A stretch of DNA of 64,000 nt. It comes from Nocardioides palaemonis. GTDB lineage: Bacteria; Actinomycetota; Actinomycetes; Propionibacteriales; Nocardioidaceae. The notes under the pieces were generated by a model. It was not told the DNA's origin, did no database searches, and was given only the letters and a program-made list of their open reading frames with translations. The DNA is taken from the NCBI RefSeq assembly GCF_018275325.1, contig NZ_JAGVQR010000001.1, positions 1,922,001-1,986,000 of the forward strand. The letters are read 5' to 3'. The first letter of the stretch is position 1; each line of letters starts with the position of its first letter. This document shows positions 55,428-64,000 of the stretch, one piece after another. A program made the translations under genes and the position numbers.

Positions 55428-56866
55428 ATGTCCTCCTGCGTGTCCGTGACGAGTGCGTGGCGCACGGCGAGGGCGGCGGCGCGCCCCCCGGCGTGGCTGG
55501 TGAGCTGGTGGGTGGCGGGCGGCGCGTGCGGGTCGTCGGGCCCCAGGTGGACGACGAGCGTGTCGGCACGCTCGGCCAGGACGGCCTCGACGACGGCCCG
55601 GCTGCGCGGCCCGCTGCGCCCCTCGACCGCGACGACCGGTCGGCCCTCGCGTCCGCGCACGTGGCGCAGCGCGGCGTCGGGGTCGTCGACCGCCACCACG
55701 TCGTCGAGGTGGCGGGCCAGCTGGGACGGACGGGTGCCCGCCGCGTACGCGGTCTCGCTGGGCGCGAGCAGCACCGGGACGCCGGGCGCGAGGCCGACGT
55801 CGCCGCGGCGCGACAGCGCCGCGCCGGCCGCACGGACGCCGAGCGCGAGGGCCTCGGCGTCGGTCGGAGCAGCTCCGGGGGCCGGCATCCGCAGCGCTGA
55901 GACCCGGGCGGCCGCCTCCTCGAGCCGCTCGCCCGGGACGCCGAGCGCGATCGCGTCGACGAGCTCGCGGGCGGCGGCCTCGTCGTCGTAGCGCTCGGGG
56001 AAGACCGGGTTGCCGACGCACACGAGGTCGACACCGGCCCGCAGCGCGGCGGCGGCGCCGCCGGCACGTCCGACGCGGGCGCTGAGCGCCTTCATGTCGA
56101 TCGCGTCTGTCATCACGACGCCGTCGAACCCGAGCTCGTCACGCAGCAGCCCGAGGACTCGCGGCGACGTGGTCGACGGCTGGTCGTCGAGGGCGCGGAC
56201 GACGACGTGGGCCGTCATCACGCAGTCGACACCGGCCTCGACCGCGGCGGCGAACGGCGCGAGGTCCCGTCGCCGCCAGGTGGCCTCGTCCACGTCGAGC
56301 TCGGGCAGCGTCAGGTGGGAGTCGGTGCGGGTGGCGCCGTGGCCGGGGAAGTGCTTGGCGCACGCCGCCGCTCCCCCGGCGTGCAGGCCGCGCACGAACG
56401 CCGCGGCGTGGCGGGCCACCAGGTCGGGGTCGGCGCCGAACGAGCGCTCCCCGATCACCGGGTTGTCGGGCTCGGAAGCGACGTCGGCCACCGGCCCGAG
56501 CACCACGTCGACGCCGAGCGCGCGGGCTCGTGCGCCGAGCCCGCGGGCGACCTCGGCGGTCACCGCGACGTCGTCGAGCGCGCCCAGGGTCGCGTGTCCG
56601 GGCCACGGTGAGCCGGCGGCCACGTCGAGCCGCGTGACGGTGCCGCCCTCCTCGTCGGAGGTGACCAGCACGCCCGGCCGGACCGCGTGGAGGGAGTCGG
56701 TGAGGGCCCGGACCTGCTCGGGATCGGCGACGTTCTGGCCGAACAGGCACACGCCCGCGAGGCCGTCGTCGAGCAGGTCGAGGAGCCAGGGCGGTGCGGT
56801 CGTGCCGTCGAAGCCGGGGACCAGGACCGCGGCCGCCAGCCGGCGCAGCGTGGGGTCGATGCTCAT
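55424..56866 (-). CDS. nagZ: beta-N-acetylhexosaminidase NagZ (GH3)
   Basis: 480 residues, ATG 56864-56866. The GH3 NagZ loop KHFPGHGATRTDSH (Lys171, His172, Asp182, His184) holds the acid/base dyad; Asp254 in VMTDAIDM is the nucleophile. No signal peptide, so it acts in the cytoplasm on imported or recycled GlcNAc-containing muropeptides. A C-terminal domain of about 150 residues follows the barrel, as in two-domain Gram-positive forms. Confidence 0.92.
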   Translation of the reverse strand: MSIDPTLRRLAAAVLVPGFDGTTAPPWLLDLLDDGLAGVCLFGQNVADPEQVRALTDSLHAVRPGVLVTSDEEGGTVTRLDVAAGSPWPGHATLGALDDVAVTAEVARGLGARARALGVDVVLGPVADVASEPDNPVIGERSFGADPDLVARHAAAFVRGLHAGGAAACAKHFPGHGATRTDSHLTLPELDVDEATWRRRDLAPFAAAVEAGVDCVMTAHVVVRALDDQPSTTSPRVLGLLRDELGFDGVVMTDAIDMKALSARVGRAGGAAAALRAGVDLVCVGNPVFPERYDDEAAARELVDAIALGVPGERLEEAAARVSALRMPAPGAAPTDAEALALGVRAAGAALSRRGDVGLAPGVPVLLAPSETAYAAGTRPSQLARHLDDVVAVDDPDAALRHVRGREGRPVVAVEGRSGPRSRAVVEAVLAERADTLVVHLGPDDPHAPPATHQLTSHAGGRAAALAVRHALVTDTQEDM

Positions 56867-57747
56867 CCCTTCACCGCCCCCGCGACCATGCCCTCGGAGA
56901 GCCGCTTCTGGACGACGATGAAGAAGATCATGACCGGGACGGTGATCAGGGTGGAGCCGGCCATGACCGAGCCCCAGTCGGTGCCGTACTGGGTGAAGAA
57001 CTGGCGCAGGCCCGCGGCGACGGTGAACTTGTCCTCGTCGTCGAGGAAGGTGATCGCGAAGACGAACTCGTTCCACGCCGTGATGAAGGAGAAGACGCTC
57101 GTCGCGACCAGACCGGGTCCGACGAGCGGGAACAGCACCGACCAGAACATCCGCGGCCACGACGCGCCGTCGAGGTAGGCCGCCTCCTCCAGCTCGGGCG
57201 GCACAGCCGCGACGAACCCGCGCAGCATCCAGATCGCGAAGGGCAGCGAGAAGGCGACGTAGACGACCATCAGGGCGATGAGGCTGTTGAGCTGGCCGAG
57301 CGAGCTGACCTGGATGAACAGCGGGATCACCAGTGCCTCCAGCGGCACCATCTGCACGACCAGCACGAGCACCAGCACGGTGGTGCGCAGCCGGAACCGG
57401 AAGCGGGCCACGGCGACCGCGGCCAGCAGGGCGAGCAGGCCGCTGACCACGACGGTCCCGAGCCCGACCGCGAGCGAGTTGAGCAGGTAGCGCCCGAAGC
57501 CGCCCTCGCCGAGCACGAAGGAGAAGTTCGCGAGCGACAGGTCCGACGGCAGCAGGGCGCGCGAGCCGTCGTTGGCGCGGCTGTCGAAGGCGGTGGAGAC
57601 CATGATCAGCACCGGGAAGATGCTGAAGGCCAGCACCACCACGAAGCCGAGGCCCTCGGCCAGGCGGACCGCCGGGCGCTTGCGCACCCTGGGCGGGCGG
57701 GCACCTGTCGCGGCCGGCGCGGTGCCGGTCGTGGTGAGGGCGCTCAT
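56863..57747 (-). CDS. carbohydrate ABC transporter permease (MalG type)
   Basis: 294 residues, six spans, with the EAA loop EEAAYLDGASWPRMFWSVL coupling to an ATPase. Stop overlaps the nagZ start (ATGA). Second permease of the sugar importer in this operon. Confidence 0.92.
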   Translation of the reverse strand: MSALTTTGTAPAATGARPPRVRKRPAVRLAEGLGFVVVLAFSIFPVLIMVSTAFDSRANDGSRALLPSDLSLANFSFVLGEGGFGRYLLNSLAVGLGTVVVSGLLALLAAVAVARFRFRLRTTVLVLVLVVQMVPLEALVIPLFIQVSSLGQLNSLIALMVVYVAFSLPFAIWMLRGFVAAVPPELEEAAYLDGASWPRMFWSVLFPLVGPGLVATSVFSFITAWNEFVFAITFLDDEDKFTVAAGLRQFFTQYGTDWGSVMAGSTLITVPVMIFFIVVQKRLSEGMVAGAVKG

Positions 57748-58727
57748 CAGAGCTCCTTCTGCTTGAAGAGGGTGCGGAGGTAGACGCTGGTGACCGCCAG
57801 CAGCAGCACGGTGAGGACGACCGCGACGGCCGCGCCGTAGCCGAACCGGTTCTGCGAGATGCCCTCGAGGTAGGACCACGTCCCGAGGTTGAGCAGGTCG
57901 CGGTCGGTGCCGGACCCGCCGGGCATGAGGTAGATCTGGGTGAAGACCTTGAAGTCCCAGATGGTCGAGAGCACGACGACCACGGCGAAGATCGGCTTCA
58001 TGATCGGGTACGTGATGTGCCAGAAGCGTCGCCACGGCCCGGCGCCGTCGATGGCGGCCGACTCCAGCACCTCCTTGGGCACGGTGAGCAGCCCTGCCAG
58101 CACCGTCACCGCGACGAACGGGAACCCGTGGTGCACCACGTTGAGCGTCGCGATGGAGTAGAACGCGAGCCGGTCGGTGAACCAGTTGGTGGTGTCCGGG
58201 TCGGCGAGGCCGACCGAGGACAGCAGGCGCATCACCATGCCGTCGCTGGTGTCGAAGACGTAGACCCAGACGTACGTCCCGCTGACCGCGGGCATCGCCC
58301 ACGCCGCCATGATCGCGGTGGTCAGCACGCCGCGGCCCCACGGCCCGAGCCGGGCGAGCAGCAGCGCGACGAGGGTGCCGACCACGACCGTGAGCACCAC
58401 GCACACCGCGGCGAACACCACCGTGTTGGGCAGGGCGGTGCGCCACAGCGTGGGGTTGGTGAGGATCTCGGCGAAGTTGTCGAGCCCGGTCCAGTGGAAG
58501 CCGCCCTCGCGCAGCTCGCGCAGGCCGAAGTCCTGCACGGACAGGGAGAAGACCCACAGGAGCGGGTAGACCAGCAGGCCGCCCACGACGAGGAGCGCGG
58601 GCGCCAGCAGCGCCCACGGCAGCCACCCGGGGGTGAGCCCCCGGTGGCGCCGCGGGGGCGGTGTCGGTGCCGCCGGAGTCGTGTCCCGGCGCGCGGTGTC
58701 GTCGTGGACGACCTGCTGGGTGGTCAT
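57747..58727 (-). CDS. carbohydrate ABC transporter permease (MalF type)
   Basis: 326 residues, a hydrophilic N-terminal extension of about 35 residues and six spans, EAA loop ESAAIDGAGPWRRFWHITYP. Stop overlaps the MalG-type start. No ATP-binding subunit is encoded in the operon, as in actinobacterial importers that share an MsiK-like ATPase. Confidence 0.92.
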   Translation of the reverse strand: MTTQQVVHDDTARRDTTPAAPTPPPRRHRGLTPGWLPWALLAPALLVVGGLLVYPLLWVFSLSVQDFGLRELREGGFHWTGLDNFAEILTNPTLWRTALPNTVVFAAVCVVLTVVVGTLVALLLARLGPWGRGVLTTAIMAAWAMPAVSGTYVWVYVFDTSDGMVMRLLSSVGLADPDTTNWFTDRLAFYSIATLNVVHHGFPFVAVTVLAGLLTVPKEVLESAAIDGAGPWRRFWHITYPIMKPIFAVVVVLSTIWDFKVFTQIYLMPGGSGTDRDLLNLGTWSYLEGISQNRFGYGAAVAVVLTVLLLAVTSVYLRTLFKQKEL

Positions 58728-58732
58728 GCGGG

Positions 58733-60043
58733 TCAGCTGCCCTTCTGGAAGATGTCGTCCATCTCGTCGGCGGCGGCCGAGCTCGCCTCCTCGACGCTCG
58801 CGTCGCCGGAGAGGATGCTCTGGAGCATCGCCGAGACGGTCTTCTTGCCCTGCACCTGGCCGTAGAGCGGGGTCACCGGGACCGACTTGCCGGCCTCCGA
58901 GAACTGCTCGGCGAAGGGGGCGACCACGGGGTCGTCGGAGCCCGCGACGTCGGCGACGAGGTCGTTGGTGCCGGGGAAGAACCCGGTCTGCTCGCCCCAC
59001 TCCGCGCCGTACTCGCCCGTGCTCATCAGGCGCACCAGCGCGAAGGCGAGGTCGGCGTCGTCGGTGGTGTCGAACACGCCGAGGTGCGAGCCGCCGAGGA
59101 ACGACGGCGACAGGCCACCGTCCGGGCCGGGGATCCGGAAGGCGCCGATCTTGCCCTCGAGGTCGGGGTTGGCCTCGACGAGCGCGGCCGGCGTCCAGCT
59201 GCCGGCGATCATCATCGCGACGTCGCCGCGGCTGAAGGCGTCGGACAGGTCGGCCTCGTCCCACGTCGTGGCGGCCGGGGTGGAGAAGCCGTGCTCGGTG
59301 GCGAGGCCGGTGTAGAAGGAGATGCCCTCCTGCGCCTCCGTGGAGTCGATCTGGGAGGTCCAGGTGCCGCCCTCGTCGGTCGCGACCTCGCCGCCGTTGC
59401 CCCAGACCCACGGGTAGAGGCCGTACTCGCTGTCGCCCGGGACCGGGAAGGTGATCATGTCCGGGTTGGCCTTCTTCAGCGTCTCCCCCACCTCGACCAG
59501 CTCGTCCCACGAGGTCGGCGGCTCGACGCCGGCGTCCTCGAAGACGTCGGTGCGGTAGATCACGGAGCGGACGCCGGCGTACCACGGCATGCCGTAGAGG
59601 CCGCCGTCGACGGTCCCGGCCTCCTGCAGCCCGGCGACCAGGTCGCCGTCCAGCCCGGCCTCGGAGACGGCGTCGGTGAGGTCGACGAGCGCTCCGGCGT
59701 CGGCGAACTCTGGCGTCCAGGTGGTGCCGACCTCGGCCACGTCGGGCGTGGTGCCGCCGGCGATGGCCTTGACGAACTTGTCGTGCGCGTCGGCCCACGG
59801 CACCATCTGCACGTCCAGCTCGGCGCCGGTCTCCTCCTCGAACGCCTTGCCCAGGTCGTCGAAGTAGGTCGTCGCGTCGGCGTTGGTGCCCTCCATGATC
59901 CACACGTCGAGGGTCTTGCCGCTGCCGTCGACGTCACCGCCGGCGTTGTCGATCTCGGTGTCGCCGCCGCCGGTGCCGCCCGCGCAGCCCGCGCTCAGCA
60001 GGGCGAGGGCCGCCAGGGCGGCCGCTGTGCGTCGTTGCCTCAT
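58733..60043 (-). CDS. sugar-binding lipoprotein of ABC transporter (family 1)
   Basis: 436 residues. Signal peptide with lipobox LLSAGC (Cys20), then the type I solute-binding fold with DVAEVGTTWTPEF and MIAGSWTPAA. Binds a sugar or wall fragment outside the membrane for the two downstream permeases. Substrate is inferred from NagZ, MurQ and AnmK to be a MurNAc/GlcNAc compound. The start overlaps the gntR stop by four bases. Confidence 0.9.
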   Translation of the reverse strand: MRQRRTAAALAALALLSAGCAGGTGGGDTEIDNAGGDVDGSGKTLDVWIMEGTNADATTYFDDLGKAFEEETGAELDVQMVPWADAHDKFVKAIAGGTTPDVAEVGTTWTPEFADAGALVDLTDAVSEAGLDGDLVAGLQEAGTVDGGLYGMPWYAGVRSVIYRTDVFEDAGVEPPTSWDELVEVGETLKKANPDMITFPVPGDSEYGLYPWVWGNGGEVATDEGGTWTSQIDSTEAQEGISFYTGLATEHGFSTPAATTWDEADLSDAFSRGDVAMMIAGSWTPAALVEANPDLEGKIGAFRIPGPDGGLSPSFLGGSHLGVFDTTDDADLAFALVRLMSTGEYGAEWGEQTGFFPGTNDLVADVAGSDDPVVAPFAEQFSEAGKSVPVTPLYGQVQGKKTVSAMLQSILSGDASVEEASSAAADEMDDIFQKGS

Positions 60044-60813
60044 GCCGTTCCTTCTTTCGTCCGAGTGGTGTCGACCGGGTCCGCCGGCGACGGGGGGAAG
60101 ATGTCGACGACGATCCGGTAGCGGTCGCCGCGGTAGGTGGAGCGGACGAACTCCGCGACCCGGCCGTCGGCCAGTCGCGAGGTCCGCTCGAAGAGGAAGA
60201 CGGGGTCGCCGGGTGCGACGCCGAGCAGCCCGGCCTCCTCGTCGGGCACGAGCGCCGGCTCGACGCTCTGGGTGCCGGACACGACGCGCGTGCCGTAGCG
60301 CTGCTCGAGGAGGTCGTAGAACGATGCCCCCTCGAGGTCCGCGCCGGTGAGGCCGGGCGCGACGCTCGCCGGGACGTGCAGGTCCTCCAGCGCCATCGGT
60401 ACGTCGTCGGCGAGGCGCAGGCGTCGCACGCGCAGCACCTCGGTCTGGGCCGGCACGCCGAGCACGGCCGCGAGCATGGTGCCCGCGGGCGCCAGGCGCG
60501 TCGACACGGTGTGGCTGTCCGGCCGCAGCCCGCGCGAGCGCATGTCCTCGGAGAACGACGACACCGCCAGGCGCTGAGAGACCTTCTCCTGGCCGGCCAC
60601 GAACGTCCCCGAGCCGGGCCGGCGGACCAGTCGCCCGTCGGCGACGAGGGTGTCGATGGCGCGGCGCAGCGTCATCCGGGCGACGCCGAGCTCCTGGGCC
60701 AGGACCCGCTCCGCAGGGAGCAGGTCACCGGGACCGAGGCTGCGCAGCCGCTCGTCGATGGCGGCGCGGAGCTGCTCCTGCTTGGAGCCGTCGGCGCGTT
60801 CGAGGGTGGTCAT
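60040..60813 (-). CDS. GntR/HutC-family regulator (DasR-like)
   Basis: 257 residues. GntR winged helix at about 13-75 (LLPAERVLAQELGVARMTLR, RLVRRPGSGTFVAGQ) and a UTRA ligand domain at about 95-250 (SFYDLLEQRYG). DasR and NagR of this group bind GlcNAc-6-phosphate, the product of MurQ in the same operon, so feedback induction is plausible. A DasR-type box lies at the operon promoter. Confidence 0.88.
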   Translation of the reverse strand: MTTLERADGSKQEQLRAAIDERLRSLGPGDLLPAERVLAQELGVARMTLRRAIDTLVADGRLVRRPGSGTFVAGQEKVSQRLAVSSFSEDMRSRGLRPDSHTVSTRLAPAGTMLAAVLGVPAQTEVLRVRRLRLADDVPMALEDLHVPASVAPGLTGADLEGASFYDLLEQRYGTRVVSGTQSVEPALVPDEEAGLLGVAPGDPVFLFERTSRLADGRVAEFVRSTYRGDRYRIVVDIFPPSPADPVDTTRTKEGTA

Positions 60814-62447
60814 CGCCCGCCCTTCGTGGGGTGGTGGTGGCGGTGGGTGGTGCGCGAGGCCGGGCGGCTCTCGCGGTGAGCCCGGTCGAGGGCGGTCACG
60901 ACGTACGTCGTGGTGGCGCCCGCGCGCGCCCCCGTCCAGGAGGTCGAGCCGTCCGCGACGACGGCGACGAGGTGCGCGGCGTCGGCGAGGTCGCACGCCG
61001 AGGCGCGGCGGCCGGGGACGGCGTAGACGGCGTAGCGCTCGGCGCCGCGGACCGCGCGCCAGTCGACCCGCACGGCGTCGCGGCCCTCGTGGACCCGCAG
61101 GTGGTGGACGCCGCTCGGCGCCCGACCGGGGACGTCCTCGGTGACCGGCAGGAGGGCCGGGCGTGAGTAGTGGTCGGCCTGGACGAGGTCCATGTGGCCG
61201 AGCCGGTTGGCCCGGACGTCCTTGGCGGAGAAGTAGATGTCGCCGTCGACCTCGGGCACGTCGCGGTTGAAGGTGAGGTGGCGGCTCATCTCCCCGGGCT
61301 CGAGCCACGCCGGCGACTGGGCCGGGGTGACGCCGACCTTGTAGGTGGCCTGGCCGACGTAGAGCTGGACGTCGGTGTCGCGGACCTGGTCGGCCCACCA
61401 CGGCACCAGGACGGCGTAGTCGGCGACGGCGAAGCCGATGTTCCAGTAGACCTGCGGCGCGACGTAGTCGAGCCACTCCTCGCGCACCCAGCGGCGGGTG
61501 TCGGCGTAGAGGTCGTCGTAGGTCTCGGCGCCGGCCTGGGTGGCCGAGCCCTCGGGGTCGGTGCCGGCGTTGCGCCACACCGCGAACGGCGAGACGCCGA
61601 AGAGCACCCACGGCTTCGCGGCGTGGATCCGCTGGTCGAGCCCCTCGACCAGCAGGTCGGTGTTGTACCGGCGCCAGTCGGCGCGACCCTCGACCGTGTC
61701 GGGGAAGCCCGCGCCGTGGGCGGCGAACGTCGCGTCGTCCGGGAAGTCCTGGCCGGCGACCGGGTAGGGGTAGAAGTAGTCGTCGAAGTGCACGCCGTCG
61801 ACGTCGTAGCGCTCGACGACCTCGAGGATCACCCGTGTGGTGAGCTCGCGGACCTCGGGCAGCCCGGGGTCGTAGTAGAGCTTGCCGCCGTACTTCACCA
61901 CCCAGTCCGGGTGCTGCGCGGCGGGGCTGCCGGGGTCCAGCGCGCTGCGATCGGTGTCCATCGCCACGCGGTAGGGGTTGAACCAGGCGTGCAGCTCGAG
62001 GCCACGCTCGTGCGCCGCGCGCACCGCGAAGGCGAGCGGGTCCCAGCCGGGGTCGGCGCCGGGCGTGCCGGTGAGGTAGCGCGACCACGGCTCGAGGTCG
62101 CTCGGCCAGAAGGTGTCGGCGGTCGGTCGCACCTGGAGGACGACGGCGTTGAGCCCGCGGGCGGCGGCCTGGTCGTACAGAGCGACCAGCTCGTCGCGCT
62201 GCTGCTGGGCCGTGAGGCCGGGCTTCGATGGCCAGTCGATGTTGACGACGCTCGCGATCCAGTCGGCGCGCATCTGCCGCTTCGGCGTGGCCGCGGACGG
62301 TGCGCAGTCTCCGTGCCCGTGTCCGCCGCCCGGGTGGCGGGCGGCGGTACCAGCAGGGGCGGCGCCCGGAACGGCCAGGCAGAGGCCGGCGGCGAGGACG
62401 GTGGCGGTGGTGAGCGAGGATGCTGGCCCGAGCAGGCGCATGGTCAT
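60810..62447 (-). CDS. secreted DUF187/GHL10 family glycosyl hydrolase
   Basis: 545 residues. Signal peptide (about 1-33), a His/Gly-rich stretch (37-47), the GHL10 barrel (about 58-390) starting RADWIASVVNIDWP with GVHFDDYFYPYP at the catalytic face, and a C-terminal fibronectin-like domain (about 430-535). E. coli DigH (YddW) of this family cleaves denuded peptidoglycan glycans. First gene of a MurNAc-recycling operon, so it likely releases wall sugars for import. Confidence 0.85.
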   Translation of the reverse strand: MTMRLLGPASSLTTATVLAAGLCLAVPGAAPAGTAARHPGGGHGHGDCAPSAATPKRQMRADWIASVVNIDWPSKPGLTAQQQRDELVALYDQAAARGLNAVVLQVRPTADTFWPSDLEPWSRYLTGTPGADPGWDPLAFAVRAAHERGLELHAWFNPYRVAMDTDRSALDPGSPAAQHPDWVVKYGGKLYYDPGLPEVRELTTRVILEVVERYDVDGVHFDDYFYPYPVAGQDFPDDATFAAHGAGFPDTVEGRADWRRYNTDLLVEGLDQRIHAAKPWVLFGVSPFAVWRNAGTDPEGSATQAGAETYDDLYADTRRWVREEWLDYVAPQVYWNIGFAVADYAVLVPWWADQVRDTDVQLYVGQATYKVGVTPAQSPAWLEPGEMSRHLTFNRDVPEVDGDIYFSAKDVRANRLGHMDLVQADHYSRPALLPVTEDVPGRAPSGVHHLRVHEGRDAVRVDWRAVRGAERYAVYAVPGRRASACDLADAAHLVAVVADGSTSWTGARAGATTTYVVTALDRAHRESRPASRTTHRHHHPTKGGR

Positions 62448-62465
62448 GGAGGTCCCTTCCCGAGA

Positions 62466-62487
62466 TAGACCTTTGGTCTAGTCCAAA
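62466..62487. promoter_or_regulatory. DasR-type operator (dre-like) at the recycling-operon promoter
   Basis: TGGTCTAGTCCA at 62474-62485 matches the DasR consensus TGGTCTAGACCA at 11 of 12 bases and extends to TTTGGTCTAGTCCAAA (62472-62487). An overlapping palindrome TAGACC-TTT-GGTCTA covers 62466-62480. The site lies 19 bp before the glycosidase start. Confidence 0.7.
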
Positions 62488-62575
62488 CCTCCACCGAACC
62501 GCGTCGAGTTGTCAACCCCCGCGCCGTCCCGCCCCTCCGGGTGGGAGTCTTGGCGCGGCTCGGCAGGATCGACCC

Positions 62576-63367
62576 GTGCCAGAGGGACACACCATCCACC
62601 GCCTCGCGCGACGTCACGCGCGCCTCCTCGGTGGGCAGCGAGTCACCGCCGACAGCCCGCAGGGCCGCTTCGAGGACGGTGCGAGGCTGCTCGACGGTCG
62701 CGTCCTGGACGCGACGGACGCCTGGGGCAAGCACCTCTTCCACCGCTACGACGACCTCTGGCTGCACGTGCACCTCGGGCTCTACGGCAAGTTCCGTGAC
62801 GGCGCACTGCCCGCTCCCCCGCCCCGCGGCGCGCTCCGGCTGCGCCTGCTCGGCGAGGCGTCGTGGCTCGAGCTGCGGGGGCCGACGGCGTGCGAGGTCC
62901 TGACCGACGCCGAGCGGAGGGTGGTGCTCGACCGGCTCGGCCCGGACCCGCTGCGGCGCCGTCCCGACGTCGACGCCTTCGTCGACCGCGTACGCCGCAG
63001 CCGGGCTCCGATCGGCCGCATGCTGATGGACCAGGCGGTCATCGCTGGCGTGGGCAACATCTACCGCGCCGAGGTGCTCTTCCGGCAGCGGATCGACCCG
63101 TTCCTGCCCGGCCGGCAGGTCGAGGAGTCCCTGGTGCTCGCGGTGTGGGACGACCTGGTCGGCCTGCTGCGCGCCGGCGTCCGGGCCGGGCGGATCGTCA
63201 CGACCCACCCGGAGGACCGCGAGCGGCCGTCAGGGCGCCCGCGTCGCGTCGACGCCCACTACGTCTACGGCCGCGCCGCCTTGCCGTGTCGGGTCTGCGC
63301 GACGCCGGTGCAGGACGCCCTGGTCGCGGCCCGGCGGCTGTTCTGGTGCCCGGTCTGCCAGGCCTGA
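62576..63367 (+). CDS. nei: endonuclease VIII / formamidopyrimidine-DNA glycosylase family
   Basis: 263 residues from GTG; the N-terminus PEGHTIHR supplies Pro2 and Glu3 of the Nei active site, Lys52 the beta-hairpin lysine, and Cys238, Cys241, Cys258, Cys261 the zinc finger. MDQAVIAGVGNIYRAEVLFR is the conserved helix-two-turn-helix. Removes oxidised pyrimidines. Convergent with the uvrA-like gene, 6 bp apart. Confidence 0.92.
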   Translation: MPEGHTIHRLARRHARLLGGQRVTADSPQGRFEDGARLLDGRVLDATDAWGKHLFHRYDDLWLHVHLGLYGKFRDGALPAPPPRGALRLRLLGEASWLELRGPTACEVLTDAERRVVLDRLGPDPLRRRPDVDAFVDRVRRSRAPIGRMLMDQAVIAGVGNIYRAEVLFRQRIDPFLPGRQVEESLVLAVWDDLVGLLRAGVRAGRIVTTHPEDRERPSGRPRRVDAHYVYGRAALPCRVCATPVQDALVAARRLFWCPVCQA

Positions 63368-63373
63368 CCGGGC

Positions 63374-64000
<627 letters not shown>

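Overview
The sequence is uniformly GC-rich, with many GTG starts and 4-bp ATGA/GTGA gene overlaps, as in Actinomycetota. The block from 15.4 to 24.3 kb (pgsA-like, DUF881, small basic protein, DUF881, gcvH, garA, MerR, DUF151, ftsR, gcvP) has the gene order I recall for mycobacterial Rv1822 to Rv1832. With DasR-like sugar control and MurNAc recycling genes, this suggests a Nocardioides-like actinobacterium. The genus is inference.

Layout. 0-7.8 kb: a catabolic cluster with an acyl-CoA ligase, two alpha/beta hydrolases, a cyclohexanone-type Baeyer-Villiger monooxygenase, a zinc alcohol dehydrogenase and an aldehyde dehydrogenase, matching a ketone > lactone > hydroxy acid > diacid route. 7.9-8.1 kb: an inverted repeat, the 3' part of a tRNA and a 15-bp hairpin, possibly the edge of an integrated element. 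8.4-12.7 kb (minus): membrane protein, Ser/Thr dehydratase, anion permease and sulfatase. 13.0-15.4 kb: two CNNM/CBS proteins. 15.4-24.3 kb: the conserved phospholipid/GarA/FtsR/glycine cleavage block with palindromic operators and a glycine riboswitch. 24.4-29.8 kb: serine hydrolase, secreted DUF1906 protein, then an SPFH / zinc-ribbon / small membrane protein operon. 29.85-30 kb: a direct repeat. 30.4-38.5 kb (minus): TldD/TldE, SbcC/SbcD, FdhD. 38.6-44.8 kb: a 47-residue protein, OsmC, cyclophilin lipoprotein, aldo/keto reductase, MFS pump with divergent TetR, and a Na+/H+ antiporter.

44.9-45.6 kb is the strangest stretch: palindromes of the CTGACAT type, a perfect 17-bp inverted repeat, a 13-copy 14-bp tandem array, and a 69-residue HTH gene whose start region carries two near-identical 16-bp inverted repeats. 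A stand-alone LigD phosphoesterase-domain protein and a phenylacetate-CoA ligase follow. 47.3-52.4 kb: MFS transporter, thioesterase, HelD-like helicase, a small monooxygenase-fold protein and homocysteine S-methyltransferase.

52.5-62.4 kb (minus) is one tight operon for cell-wall sugar recovery: secreted DUF187/GHL10 glycosidase > GntR regulator > sugar-binding lipoprotein > two permeases > NagZ > a sugar-kinase/MurQ fusion > AnmK. Its promoter carries a DasR-like box. Imported or recycled wall sugars would be trimmed by NagZ, phosphorylated by AnmK or the kinase domain, and converted to GlcNAc-6-phosphate by the MurQ domain. The window ends with endonuclease VIII (Nei) and the 3' end of a UvrA paralogue.
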